Shown piece by piece: positions 16,088 to 25,119 of a stretch of 64,000 nucleotides of DNA. The notes below the pieces were generated by a model, which searched no databases, was not told the DNA's origin, and saw only the letters and a list, made by a program, of their open reading frames with translations. Position 1 is the stretch's first letter. Every line of letters starts with the position of its first letter. Source of the DNA: Nocardia yamanashiensis NBRC 100130 (lineage in GTDB: Bacteria; Actinomycetota; Actinomycetes; Mycobacteriales; Mycobacteriaceae); contig NZ_BDCD01000007.1 in NCBI RefSeq assembly GCF_001613325.1, forward strand, positions 1 to 64,000, read 5' to 3'. Made by a program: the position numbers and the translations under genes.

Positions 16088-17037
16088 CGCGAACCTCCTG
16101 AAGATTCACCGGTCCCGGCGGGCCGGTTGTACCGGCGCAGCGCGAGTTCGATGAGCGAAACGATCCCGGTCAGCACCACGCCGAGCAGGGCGGCGGCGAT
16201 GACCGCCGCGTAGAGCCGGGCGGCATTGCCGGTGGACTGCTGGGAGAAGACGATGATCTGCCGTCCGATCCCGCCCGCGGTGCCGGTGGAGATCTCCGCG
16301 ACCACCGCGCCGATCACCGCCGCGGCCGCGCCCAGCCGCAGCGCGGGCAGCAGATGCGGGACGGCGGCGGGCAAGCGCAGGTGCAGCAGTGTGGCCCACC
16401 AGCCGGCGGCACAGCTGTGCAGGAGCTCCACCGCGGCCTTGGATGGTGATTGCAGCCCGCGCAGCATGCCGATGGCGACCGGGAAGAACACCAGGTAGGC
16501 GGCGATGACCACGATGCTCATCCACGGCTTCCAGGGCTGCCCGGCGATATGGATCTTGCCGCCCCACCCGGCGACCAGCGGCGCGAGGGCGATGAGCGGA
16601 ACGGTCTGGGAGACGATCACATACGGCAGCAGGCCGCGCTCGACCCACCCGAACCGCTGCATGAGCACGGCCAGCGCGATCCCCACCACGGTGCCGAGCA
16701 CCAGGGCCAGCAGGGCCAGTTCGAGGGTGAATCCGGCGGTGCGCAACAGGGTGCCGCCGACGGTGGACTTACCGTCCTTCTCCCCCAGGACGGTCACCAC
16801 CGCCCACACGTGCGGCAGCGCGCCGTCGGTGGTGCGCGGCAGGATGCGCTGTTCGCCGATGCTGACGCCATTGGCCGGCACCAGGTATTTGATCAGCTCC
16901 CACACCGCGATCAGCAGGCCGAACGCGGCGATCGGATAGAGCAGCCCGCGCACCCCGGGCCGGACGCCGCGCCGTCTGGGCAGCACCGCAACCGGTTCCG
17001 GGGCAAGCGTTTCCGATAGGTCGGACAGTGCGGTCAC
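16084..17037 (-). CDS. ABC transporter permease (first of pair)
   Basis: A 317-residue permease with six or more membrane helices. A large extracytoplasmic segment after the first helix (about 55-95) is not found in the partner permease. The EAA loop, LLHSCAAGWWATLLHLRLPA (about 222-241), is conserved. It overlaps the LLM oxidoreductase stop (17034-17037) and the ATPase start (16084-16087) by 4 bp each. It is the most upstream transporter gene in the operon. Confidence 0.85.
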   Translation of the reverse strand: MTALSDLSETLAPEPVAVLPRRRGVRPGVRGLLYPIAAFGLLIAVWELIKYLVPANGVSIGEQRILPRTTDGALPHVWAVVTVLGEKDGKSTVGGTLLRTAGFTLELALLALVLGTVVGIALAVLMQRFGWVERGLLPYVIVSQTVPLIALAPLVAGWGGKIHIAGQPWKPWMSIVVIAAYLVFFPVAIGMLRGLQSPSKAAVELLHSCAAGWWATLLHLRLPAAVPHLLPALRLGAAAAVIGAVVAEISTGTAGGIGRQIIVFSQQSTGNAARLYAAVIAAALLGVVLTGIVSLIELALRRYNRPAGTGESSGGSR

Positions 17038-18071
17038 GAGATGTTCTCCGTCGCCGTCACCGGATGCGCCAGCCGCGGCAGCACCGATTCGCCGTACGCG
17101 TCCAGCGTCGAGGTCTTGGCATCGTGCTGGAGGTAGACGGCGAACTGGTCGACGCCGAGCGCCTCCAGCTCCCGCAACCGCGCGAGATGATCATCGGGCG
17201 TGCCGAGCAGGCAGAACCGGTCCACGATCGCATCGGGCACGAAAGCGGCGTGGGTGTTGCCCGCCCGCCCGTGCTCGTTGTAGTCGTAGCCCTGCCGTCC
17301 GGCGATGTAGTCGGTGAGCGCCTGCGGCACGTCACTGTCGGTGCCGTACTTGGTGACGATGTCGGCTACGTGATTGCCGACCATGCCGCCGAACCAACGG
17401 CATTGCTCCCGAGCGTGTTTCAGGCCCGCGGCGGTGCCGTCGGTGATGTAGGCCGGCGCCGCCACGCAGATGGTGACCGCGTCCGGATCGCGTCCGGCGC
17501 GTTCGGCGGCGGCCCGCACCCGGGCGATGGTCCACGCGGTGATGTCCGGGTCGGCGAGCTGGAGAATGAACCCGTCCGCCACCTCCCCGGTCAGATCCAG
17601 TACGCGCGGCCCGTATCCGGCCACCCACACCGGCAGCGCCGACGCCGCCGCCCACGGGAACCGCACTTCGACCTCGCCGATCCGTGCGGCCCGCCCATTG
17701 CCCAATTCCCTGATCACGCCGATGGATTCGCGCAGCTCGGCCACCGTCGCCGGTTTGCCGCCGAGGGTGCGTACCGCCGAATCCCCGCGCCCGATGCCGC
17801 ACACGGTGCGATTGCCGAACATGTCGTTCAGGGTCGCGAAGGTGGAGGCGGTGACCGTCCAGTCCCGGGTGGACGGATTGGTGACCATCGGCCCGACCAC
17901 GACTTTCCTGGTCGCGGCGAGGATCTGGCTGTAGATGACGTACGGTTCCTGCCACAGCAGATGCGAATCGAACGTCCAGACGTGCGAGAAGCCGTGCGTC
18001 TCGGCGATTCTGGCCAGTTCCACGACGCGTGAGGCGGGCGGCGTGCATTGCAGCACCACTCCGATATCCAT
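17034..18071 (-). CDS. LLM-class F420-dependent oxidoreductase (TIGR03842/CPS_4043-like)
   Basis: A 345-residue luciferase-like TIM-barrel flavin or F420 enzyme. It starts MDIGVVLQCTPPASRVVELA and carries the family blocks FSHVWTFDSH, VVVGPMVTNPSTRD, CGIGRGDSAVRTLGGKP, and PVWVAGYGPRVLDL, like methylenetetrahydromethanopterin-reductase relatives assigned to TIGR03842. AAGGAGGG lies just before the ATG. It sits between the hydantoinase and the importer genes. No dihydropyrimidine dehydrogenase is encoded nearby, so it could supply the reductive or oxidative step on the pyrimidine ring with F420H2. That role is inference from context. Confidence 0.8.
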   Translation of the reverse strand: MDIGVVLQCTPPASRVVELARIAETHGFSHVWTFDSHLLWQEPYVIYSQILAATRKVVVGPMVTNPSTRDWTVTASTFATLNDMFGNRTVCGIGRGDSAVRTLGGKPATVAELRESIGVIRELGNGRAARIGEVEVRFPWAAASALPVWVAGYGPRVLDLTGEVADGFILQLADPDITAWTIARVRAAAERAGRDPDAVTICVAAPAYITDGTAAGLKHAREQCRWFGGMVGNHVADIVTKYGTDSDVPQALTDYIAGRQGYDYNEHGRAGNTHAAFVPDAIVDRFCLLGTPDDHLARLRELEALGVDQFAVYLQHDAKTSTLDAYGESVLPRLAHPVTATENIS

Positions 18072-18103
18072 GCGGCACCCTCCTTTTCGTGCGCTGGGGT
18101 CGG

Positions 18104-19525
18104 TCAGATCAAGTTCTGGGAGAGTCCGCGTTTGACGAACCGCCCGTGCCCGGTACTGCCCAGGTACGCGCCGTCGTCGATGATCACGCGCCCGCGCGAG
18201 AGCACCGTGTCCACGTGCCCGTCGATCTCCACGCCCTCGTAGGCGGAGTGATCCATGTTCATGTGATGGGTCTTGCCGAGCCCGATGCTGGTGTGCCCGT
18301 TCGGGTCGTAGATCACCACGTCGGCGTCCGCGCCCGGGCTGATGACGCCTTTGCGTGGGTACATGCCGAACATGCGCGCGGGCGCGGTGCAGCAGACCTC
18401 GACCCATTTCTCCAGCGAGATGCGGCCGTCCTTGACGCCCTGGAACATCAGGTCCATCCGGTGTTCCACGCCGCCGATGCCATTGGGGATCTTGCTGAAA
18501 TCGCCCAGGCCGAGCTCTTTCTGGCCTTTCATGCAGAACGGGCAGTGGTCGGTGGCGACGCTGGTGACGTCCCCGGTGCGGATGTAGCGCCACAGCTCGT
18601 CCTGATGCCCTTCGGCGCGCGCACGCAGCGGCGTCGAGCACACCCATTTCGCGCCCTCGAAACCCGGTGCGCCCAGCTGTTCTTCGAGCGAGTGGTACAG
18701 GTACTGCGGACAGGTCTCGCCGAAGACGTTCTGTCCCCGGCCGCGCGCCTGCGCGATCTGCTCGAGGGCCTGCTTGGCCGAGACGTGCACGACATACAGC
18801 GGCGCGCCGGTCACCTTGGCCAGCATGATGGCGCGGTGGGTGGCCTCCTCCTCGAGCTCCCACGGGCGTGAGGTGCCGTGGAAATACGGTGCGGTATCGC
18901 CCCGCCCGAGCGCCTGCTCGATGAGCACGTCGATGGCGATGCCGTTCTCGGCGTGCATCATCAGCAGCGCGCCCAGCTCCGCGCTGGTCTGCATGGCGCG
19001 CAGGATCTGCCCGTCATCGGAGTAGAAGACGCCCGGATAGGCCATGAACAGCTTGAAGCTGGTCACCCCTTCGGACACCAATTCCGCCATGCCCTTGAGG
19101 GATTCGGCGTTGACGTCCCCGACGATCTGATGGAATCCGTAGTCGACCGCGCACTGCCCCTCGGCCTTGCGATGCCACAGCGCCAGGGTGTCCTGCACCC
19201 GCTCGCCCGGCTTCTGCACCGCGAAGTCCACGATGGTGGTGGTGCCGCCCCAGGCCGCGGCCCGGGTGCCGGTTTCGAAGGTGTCGGAGGCTTCGGTCCC
19301 GCCGAACGGCAGCTGCATATGGGTGTGCGCGTCCACGCCGCCCGGGATGACGTACTTCCCGGTGGCGTCGATGACGATGTCGGCGGTGGCGGCCAGGTCG
19401 CTGCCGAGCGCGGTGGATCCCGGCTGGATCACCGCCGCGATGGTCTCGCCGTCGATCAGTACGTCCAGGGGCTGGGATCCCGTGGCCGACACCACGATTC
19501 CGCCGTGGATGAAGACCTTGCTCAC
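18104..19525 (-). CDS. hydA: Dihydropyrimidinase / D-hydantoinase
   Basis: A 473-residue amidohydrolase. Metal ligands are visible: DAHTHM (His about 61 and 63), the carbamylated-Lys segment SFKLFMAYPG (about 150), later His residues in HAENG and VVHVSAKQ, and the Asp in SVATDHCPFC (about 322). Substrate-loop residues near MQLPFGG are also conserved. It hydrolyses dihydrouracil or dihydrothymine (or hydantoins) to N-carbamoyl-beta-amino acids. The GTG at 19525 overlaps the previous stop by 4 bp (GTGA), coupling it to beta-ureidopropionase, the next enzyme in the pathway. Confidence 0.9.
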   Translation of the reverse strand: MSKVFIHGGIVVSATGSQPLDVLIDGETIAAVIQPGSTALGSDLAATADIVIDATGKYVIPGGVDAHTHMQLPFGGTEASDTFETGTRAAAWGGTTTIVDFAVQKPGERVQDTLALWHRKAEGQCAVDYGFHQIVGDVNAESLKGMAELVSEGVTSFKLFMAYPGVFYSDDGQILRAMQTSAELGALLMMHAENGIAIDVLIEQALGRGDTAPYFHGTSRPWELEEEATHRAIMLAKVTGAPLYVVHVSAKQALEQIAQARGRGQNVFGETCPQYLYHSLEEQLGAPGFEGAKWVCSTPLRARAEGHQDELWRYIRTGDVTSVATDHCPFCMKGQKELGLGDFSKIPNGIGGVEHRMDLMFQGVKDGRISLEKWVEVCCTAPARMFGMYPRKGVISPGADADVVIYDPNGHTSIGLGKTHHMNMDHSAYEGVEIDGHVDTVLSRGRVIIDDGAYLGSTGHGRFVKRGLSQNLI

Positions 19526-20358
19526 GGCTCCACCAGCTTCCCGTAGGCATCCGGGCGCCGGTCGCGATAGAACGCCCACCGATCCCGGACCACCTTGATC
19601 AGATCCATGTCCAGGTCCCGCACGACGAGTTCCGGGCTGGTGTCGGAGGCGACCTCGCCGACGAATTTGCCCTCGGGATCGACGAAATAGCTGGTCCCGT
19701 AGAAGTCGTCGTCGCCGAGGTCCTCGATGCCCACCCGGTTGATGGCCCCGATGTAGTACTCGTTGGCCACCGCCGAGGCCGGCTGCTCGAGCTTCCACAG
19801 GTAGCTCGACAGCCCGCGCGAGGTGGCCGAGGGATTGAAGACGATCTGCGCCCCGGCCAGCCCGAGGGCGCGCCAGCCTTCCGGGAAGTGCCGGTCGTAG
19901 CAGATGTAGACGCCGACCTTGCCGACCGCGGTGTCGAACACCGGCCAGCCCAGATTCCCGGGCCGGAAGTAGAACTTCTCCCAGAAGCCGTACACCTGCG
20001 GAATATGGTGCTTGCGGTACTTGCCGAGGTAGCTGCCATCGGCGTCGACGACGGCAGCGGTGTTGTAGAGGAACCCGTCCTGTTCCTTCTCGTACACCGG
20101 CAGCACCATCACCATGCCGAGTTCCCGGGCCAGCGCCTGGAACCGCTCCACCGTCGGCCCCGGCACCGATTCCGCGTAGTCGTAGAACTTCGCGTCCTGC
20201 ACCTGGCAGAAGTACGGCCCGTAGAACAACTCCTGGAAGCAGATCACCTTGGCCCCCGCCGCCGCGGCCTGCCGCGCGTACTCCTCGTGGGCCTTGATCA
20301 TGGACTCTTTGTCACCGGTCCAGTTCGTCTGGACCAGCGCCGCTCGAACGATTGCCAT
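19522..20358 (-). CDS. Beta-ureidopropionase (carbon-nitrogen hydrolase family)
   Basis: A 278-residue nitrilase-superfamily amidase with the Glu-Lys-Cys triad: CFQELFYGPY (Glu about 43), YRKHHIPQ (Lys about 110) and YICYDRHFPE (Cys about 146). It converts N-carbamoyl-beta-alanine to beta-alanine, ammonia and CO2. It is the first gene of a minus-strand operon that continues with dihydropyrimidinase, the LLM oxidoreductase and the ABC importer. The divergent MocR-type gene starts 124 bp away, so the shared intergenic region is the likely control point. Confidence 0.88.
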   Translation of the reverse strand: MAIVRAALVQTNWTGDKESMIKAHEEYARQAAAAGAKVICFQELFYGPYFCQVQDAKFYDYAESVPGPTVERFQALARELGMVMVLPVYEKEQDGFLYNTAAVVDADGSYLGKYRKHHIPQVYGFWEKFYFRPGNLGWPVFDTAVGKVGVYICYDRHFPEGWRALGLAGAQIVFNPSATSRGLSSYLWKLEQPASAVANEYYIGAINRVGIEDLGDDDFYGTSYFVDPEGKFVGEVASDTSPELVVRDLDMDLIKVVRDRWAFYRDRRPDAYGKLVEP

Positions 20359-20389
20359 GCTTTGTGATACTGCACCTGAAACGGATTTG

Positions 20390-20419
20390 CTTGTGTTACA
20401 AGATGAAGGAAACAGTTTC
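20390..20419. promoter_or_regulatory. Two inverted repeats between the pyrimidine operon and its MocR-type gene
   Basis: CTTGTgttACAAG (20390-20402) and GAAACaGTTTC (20409-20419) are both perfect small dyads in the 124-bp divergent intergenic region. They are the only obvious symmetric sites there and are AT-rich against a GC-rich background. They are candidate operators for the divergent GntR/MocR-type regulator. Confidence 0.45.
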
Positions 20420-20481
20420 GTGACCGTAAATTGTGTCGGCCGGTGCTCGGCCCCCTCCGTCTTCGCACGCAGAATCACACT

Positions 20482-21983
20482 GTGACAACCGAACTCGACC
20501 CCCAGCAGCTGGATCCGGCGACCGCCCGGCAATCCGGCGCTGCGGTCGGTCGGCGTGTCGCTGCCGGCGCCGCCGCGTTCGATGCCGCCGAATTGCGGGC
20601 CGACGTGCACGACCGCACGGCCGCGGGCATCGCCGGGGCGGTCGGGCGCGGATCCGCTCGGGCGCGCTCGCCCCCGGCACCCGGCTGCCGACCGTGCGCG
20701 AGGTGGCGCGCGAGCTCAAGGTCTCCCCCGCCACCGTCACCCAGGCCTGGCGCGCGCTGGCCGCCGCGGGGGTGATCGTGGCGCGCGGGCGGGCGGGAAC
20801 GTTCGTGAACGCGGACCCGCATCCCGCCGGGCCGCCCGCCGCGGGTGGCCGCTACCGGCGGCTGCACCCGCACTCCGACAGCACTTTTCGCATCGATCTC
20901 TCGCGCGGGGTCCCCGATCCGGCGCTGCTGCCCGATCTCACCGCCGCGCTGCGGGCGCTCGGCGGGGACGACAGCATCGACGATCTGTCGGCCACCTATC
21001 TCGGCGACGCGGTGCTGCCGGAGCTCGAGCGCCTGGTGCGCGCCGACTGGCCGGGCCGGGCCGAACGCCTGACCGTGCTGGACGGCGCGCTCGATGCCGT
21101 CGATCGGCTGCTGTCCGCGCACGTGCGGCTGGGCGATACCGTCGTGGTCGAGAATCCGTGTTTTCCGCCGTTTCTGGATCTGCTCGGCCGGCTCGGCGCG
21201 CGCCCGGTGCCCGTCGCCATGGACGGCTCCGGGCCGCTGCCGCACGAGCTGGCGATCGCGCTCGCCACCGCCACCCCGGCCGCCGTGCTCCTGCAGCCGC
21301 GCGCCCAGAACCCCACCGGCGCTTCGCTTTCCGCGCAACGCGTGCGCGAACTGGCCGATGTGCTGGCCGATGCGGCCGTCACCGCCGGGTCCAGTCCGCC
21401 GATCATCGAGGACGACCACAGTTCCGGTATCGCCCACGCCCCGCTGCGGTCGCTGGCGGCCCGCCTGCCCGGGCGCACCGTGCACATCCGGTCCTATTCC
21501 AAATCCCATGGCGCGGATCTGCGATTGGCGGTCGTCGGCGGTCCGGCCGCGCTGCTCGATCCCGTCGTCGAACGCCGCATGCTCGGCCCGGGCTGGTCCA
21601 GCCGCCTGCTGCAACGGGTCCTGGTGCACATGCTCACCGACCGCGCGGCGCGCGATACCGTCGCCGGCGCGCGCACCGCCTACCGCTCCCGGTCCGAAGC
21701 CTTGCGCAAAGCCCTGTCCCAGCATGGCATTCCGGTCGCCCGCGCGGACGGCATCAATCTCTGGGTGCCGGTCGCGGACGAGAACGCGGCGATGATCTCC
21801 CTCGCGGCCGCGGGCATCAAGGCCGCCCCGGGCGGCCCTTTCGAGGTCACCGAGCATCCCGAGACCGACCATCTACGCCTCACCGTCGCCGCATTGCACC
21901 GCGCGGACGTGGACGAACTCGCGGCGCACTTGGCCACCGCCGCCGCGGCCCTGCCCACCTACCGGCGGGCCCGCCGCGCCTGA
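20482..21983 (+). pseudogene. MocR-type (GntR HTH + aminotransferase) regulator with apparent frameshift
   Basis: Codons from GTG 20482 give a sensible N-terminus (TTELDPQQLDPATARQSG through AGAVGR). Near 20650 the reading frame must shift to continue into RSGALAPGTRLPTVREVARE, the GntR helix-turn-helix. After it comes the PLP-aminotransferase fold, with IIEDDHSSG and the Schiff-base Lys in SYSKSHGADLR. Between CGC (20647-20649) and ATC (20652) there are two bases where a codon is expected, so one base is missing or two are extra. The alternative of starting at 20433 in the second frame yields an arginine-rich, non-family N-terminus. It diverges from the pyrimidine operon and would be its regulator. 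Either a real inactivation or a sequence error. Confidence 0.7.
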
Positions 21984-22137
21984 GCGGATTCGAATTCGCA
22001 CCCCGCCGGGTTCGAACCCGCACCGAATGGTTATCACGCACTGTGAGATGGATCATCGAAACCCGTCGGTTCGTCAGAGCGATGAGCTCTACGATGCCGA
22101 TCAGCTATCGACCAGCAGCATGACGGAGGGAAACGCA

Positions 22138-22539
22138 ATGATCGCACGTACCACCGGCCGGGCAGCCGCACTCGCAGCGACTGCCGGAATCGCGCTCGCC
22201 CTGGGCACCGGAGCGGCGCACGCCGACGAATGGCCCGAACAGCAGCCCAACAGCCCGATCTCGGTCTTCGAGACCAAGAACTTCCTCACCCCCGACAACC
22301 CCGCCTACTGGAATCCCTTCGATTTCAGCAACCGCCTCACCTCCCCCTACGGCACCAGCACCCGCATCGTGTGCAACAGCTTCCACGGCGTGACCATGTC
22401 CTGCTGGCAGGCCGACCAGGACGGCAACCCCCACCAGCTCCAGAAGCTGCCCTTCAACTTCCCCGCCCTCCCGGGCTACGGGCGGCTCGACGGTGGCAGC
22501 AATTTCGTCTACCCGGGCTACATCCCCGGAGTCAGCTGA
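22138..22539 (+). CDS. Small secreted protein of unknown function
   Basis: A 133-residue protein with a signal peptide (about 1-28, ending GAAHA-DE). The mature domain holds two cysteines (RIVCNSFHG and MSCWQAD), a likely disulfide, and an aromatic/Pro-rich sequence. GGAGGG ends 7 nt before the ATG at 22138; an ATG at 22120 is less likely because the ribosome site lies inside it. A perfect hairpin terminator follows 30 bp past the stop. I do not recognise the family. Confidence 0.75.
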   Translation: MIARTTGRAAALAATAGIALALGTGAAHADEWPEQQPNSPISVFETKNFLTPDNPAYWNPFDFSNRLTSPYGTSTRIVCNSFHGVTMSCWQADQDGNPHQLQKLPFNFPALPGYGRLDGGSNFVYPGYIPGVS

Positions 22540-22568
22540 GCGGCAAGCGGTTCGGCCCGGACACACGA

Positions 22569-22604
22569 AAGCGGCGCATCTCCGAAAGAGGAGATGCGCC
22601 GCTT
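22569..22604. terminator. Bidirectional hairpin terminator
   Basis: A perfect 15-bp stem (22569-22583 with 22590-22604) around a 6-nt GAAAGA loop. AA/TT flanks form the last pairs and TTCGTTTC follows. It lies between the convergent secreted-protein gene and mpa and can serve both. Confidence 0.9.
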
Positions 22605-22614
22605 CGTTTCCGGC

Positions 22615-24375
22615 TTACAGGTACTGGCCGGTGTTCGACTCGGTGTCGATGGCGCGGGAAGCACTCGCGTTCTTGCCCGTGACCAGGGTGCGGATGTAGA
22701 CGATCCGCTCGCCCTTCTTGCCCGAGATGCGCGCCCAGTCATCGGGATTCGTGGTGTTGGGCAGGTCCTCGTTCTCGGAGAACTCGTCCACGATCGAATC
22801 GTAGAGATGCTGGATGCTCAGACCCGGATTGCCGGTTTCCAGGACGGACTTGATGGCGTACTTCTTGGCCCGGTCCACGATGTTCTGGATCATGGCGCCG
22901 GAGTTGAAGTCCTTGAAGTACAGGACTTCCTTGTCACCGTTGGCGTAGGTGACCTCCAGGAAGCGGTTGTCCTCGCTCTCGGCGTACATGCGGTCCACCA
23001 CGCGTTCGATGGTGGCCTGCACGCACTTGCCGCGATCGCCGTCGAATTCCTGCAGATCGTCGGCGCGCAGCGGCAGGGTCTCGGTCAGGTACTTGGAGAA
23101 GATGTCCTGGGCCGCTTCGGCATCCGGACGCTCGATCTTGATCTTCACATCGAGACGGCCGGGACGCAGGATGGCCGGGTCGATCATGTCCTCGCGGTTG
23201 GAGGCGCCGATCACGATCACGTTCTCCAGGCCCTCGACGCCGTCGATCTCCGAGAGCAGCTGCGGCACAACGGTGGTCTCGACATCGGACGAAACGCCCG
23301 AACCGCGGGTGCGGAAGATGGAATCCATCTCGTCGAAGAACACGATCACCGGGGTGCCCTCGGACGCCTTCTCACGCGCCCGCTGGAAGATGATCCGGAT
23401 ATGCCGCTCGGTCTCACCGACGAACTTGTTCAAGAGCTCGGGGCCCTTGATGTTCAGGAAGAACGACTTGGCTTCCTTGGCATCCTCACCGCGCGCCTCG
23501 GCGATCTTCTTGGCGAGCGAGTTGGCGACGGCCTTGGCGATCAGCGTCTTACCGCAGCCGGGCGGGCCGTAGAGCAGCACGCCCTTGGGCGGCCGCAGCG
23601 CGTACTCGCGGAACAGATCCTTGTGCAGGAACGGCAGTTCCACCGCGTCGCGAATCTGCTCGATCTGGCGCGAGAGGCCGCCGATGTCGTGGTAGTCGAC
23701 ATCCGGCACCTCTTCCAGGACCAGATCCTCGACCTCGGCCTTGGGGATGCGCTCGAAGGCGAAGCCGGCCTTGGTGTCGACCAGCAGCGAATCACCCGGG
23801 CGCAGTTTGCGAATCGGGCGATCCGGATCTTCCAGATCGTCTACGTCCACCAGCGCGCTCAGCGGCCCGGACAGCCAGACCACGCGCTCCTCGTCGGCAT
23901 GCCCGACGACCAGGGCGCGACGCCCGTCGTCGAGAATCTCACGCAGCGTGCCGATTTCACCGATCTGATCGAACAGCCCCGCTTCCACCACGGTCAGCGC
24001 CTCGTTGAGACGCACGGTCTGACCGTAAGTGAGAGTGGAGGTATCGATATTCGGCGAACACGTCAGCCGCATCTTGCGCCCGGAGGTGAAAACGTCGACC
24101 GTCTGATCGTCGTACGTACCAAGCAGGACACCGTAGCCGGACGGTGGCTGACCGAGCCGGTCGACTTCCTCACGGAGAGCGACCAGTTGCTGGCGCGCTT
24201 CCTTGAGGGTGTCCATCAGTTTGGTGTTGCGAATCGTCAGCGAATCGACGCGCGCTTCCAATTCCCGTGTGCGATCCGGCGAGTCGGCGAGTTGCCTCCG
24301 GAGTGCAGCCGCCTCGGCACGCACGGCCTCGAGTTCCCTCCAGGCGGCCGAATCGGAATGTTCCATGGGGCTCAT
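22615..24375 (-). CDS. mpa: Proteasome-associated AAA ATPase (Mpa/ARC)
   Basis: A 586-residue proteasomal unfoldase. An N-terminal coiled coil (about 10-75) binds Pup. The OB-fold interdomain (about 80-240) is followed by an AAA+ module with Walker A GPPGCGKT (about 269-276), Walker B FFDEMDS (about 343) and the arginine region LRPGRLD. The protein ends in GQYL, the C-terminal tail that docks into the 20S core. The hexamer recognises pupylated proteins and feeds them to the proteasome. In M. tuberculosis mpa lies close to dop and pup; here the downstream neighbours are unrelated and none of dop, pup, prcBA or pafA is in the window. Three in-frame ATGs lie close together at the start; the first is used. 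Confidence 0.97.
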   Translation of the reverse strand: MSPMEHSDSAAWRELEAVRAEAAALRRQLADSPDRTRELEARVDSLTIRNTKLMDTLKEARQQLVALREEVDRLGQPPSGYGVLLGTYDDQTVDVFTSGRKMRLTCSPNIDTSTLTYGQTVRLNEALTVVEAGLFDQIGEIGTLREILDDGRRALVVGHADEERVVWLSGPLSALVDVDDLEDPDRPIRKLRPGDSLLVDTKAGFAFERIPKAEVEDLVLEEVPDVDYHDIGGLSRQIEQIRDAVELPFLHKDLFREYALRPPKGVLLYGPPGCGKTLIAKAVANSLAKKIAEARGEDAKEAKSFFLNIKGPELLNKFVGETERHIRIIFQRAREKASEGTPVIVFFDEMDSIFRTRGSGVSSDVETTVVPQLLSEIDGVEGLENVIVIGASNREDMIDPAILRPGRLDVKIKIERPDAEAAQDIFSKYLTETLPLRADDLQEFDGDRGKCVQATIERVVDRMYAESEDNRFLEVTYANGDKEVLYFKDFNSGAMIQNIVDRAKKYAIKSVLETGNPGLSIQHLYDSIVDEFSENEDLPNTTNPDDWARISGKKGERIVYIRTLVTGKNASASRAIDTESNTGQYL

Positions 24376-24493
24376 GATGCTGCTCCTCCCAGTCCCGGTC
24401 TATCAACGCTACCGGGCGATAACCGTTCCCGCTTTCCGACATGGTTTCGTCGTGATCACATCTAGGCTGCGGCGGACCTCTGCGGCAGGCATG

Positions 24494-24512
24494 TTAGCCT
24501 GCCCTAACCTGT
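24494..24512. promoter_or_regulatory. Weak iron-box-like site upstream of the MTB12-like lipoprotein
   Basis: TTAGCCTGCCCTAACCTGT matches the IdeR/DtxR consensus TTAGGTTAGGCTAACCTAA at 12 of 19 positions, mainly in the right half. It shares the 11-mer TGCCCTAACCT with the stronger site at 45134-45152. It lies 45 bp before the lipoprotein start. Function uncertain. Confidence 0.35.
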
Positions 24513-24556
24513 TTCCGGCGAGTTAATCGCCGGCCGAGCCGAAAGGGTGCTCTTCG

Positions 24557-25081
24557 ATGCTCCTTCCCGAGAGTCGTACCCGTATATCGGGCAACGCCAC
24601 GCGGACGCTTCGTGTTTCCGTGGCTACCGTCGCGGCGGCGCTGGCCGTTACCGCAACTTTGGCTGGCTGCGGCTCCGACGACAAGGGTTCCGCGCAAAGC
24701 ACGACCAGCGTGTCGGCCTCGACATCCGCCGCGGCCGCCGCCCCGGCGCCCACCGCAGCCGAGTTGCAGGGCGTGCTGACCGCCTTCGCCGACCCCGCGA
24801 AACCGGCCGCTGACAAGGCGAAACTCGTCGTGGACGGGGATAAGCGGGTGGCCTTGATCGAGACCATGAACAAGGGCTTGGCCAACTATCAGGTGTCCTT
24901 CACGGTGGGCGAAATCAAGACCGAGGGTAATAAGGCCGACGCCAAGGTTTCGGTGGTTTCGCCGCACGGCACCATGCCGGATGTGCCGATGAGCTTCCAG
25001 TACGTGGACGGGGCGTGGAAGCTGTCCGACGCCGGGGCGTGCACCATCCTCGGCATGGCGCGCGCCGCCTGCCAGCCGTAA
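24557..25081 (+). CDS. MTB12-like lipoprotein (LppK position)
   Basis: A 174-residue lipoprotein. The signal peptide ends in lipobox LAGC (Cys about 38), followed by an Ala/Ser/Thr linker and a C-terminal domain of about 110 residues. The domain begins PTAAELQGVLTAFADP and ends WKLSDAGACTILGMA, similar to the low-molecular-weight antigen MTB12 domain. The syntenic M. tuberculosis gene is lppK (Rv2116). It diverges from mpa and is followed 38 bp later by a paralogue without a lipobox. The function of the family is unknown; it is exported and antigenic in mycobacteria. Confidence 0.78.
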   Translation: MLLPESRTRISGNATRTLRVSVATVAAALAVTATLAGCGSDDKGSAQSTTSVSASTSAAAAAPAPTAAELQGVLTAFADPAKPAADKAKLVVDGDKRVALIETMNKGLANYQVSFTVGEIKTEGNKADAKVSVVSPHGTMPDVPMSFQYVDGAWKLSDAGACTILGMARAACQP

Positions 25082-25119
25082 TACGCATCTCCTACCGCAG
25101 TCGAAAGGCACGTTCGCAC

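Noticed and set aside
20433..20650. Start of the MocR-type protein at 20433 in the downstream frame
   Set aside because: The resulting N-terminus is a run of Arg, Cys and Gly typical of out-of-frame GC-rich DNA. The other frame gives a normal sequence, so a frameshift is more likely.
22007..22020. CGGGTTCGAACCCG as a tRNA T-arm or attachment site
   Set aside because: The 14-bp palindrome resembles a T-loop, but the five-base stem fails on the second side and no acceptor or anticodon arms can be built around it.
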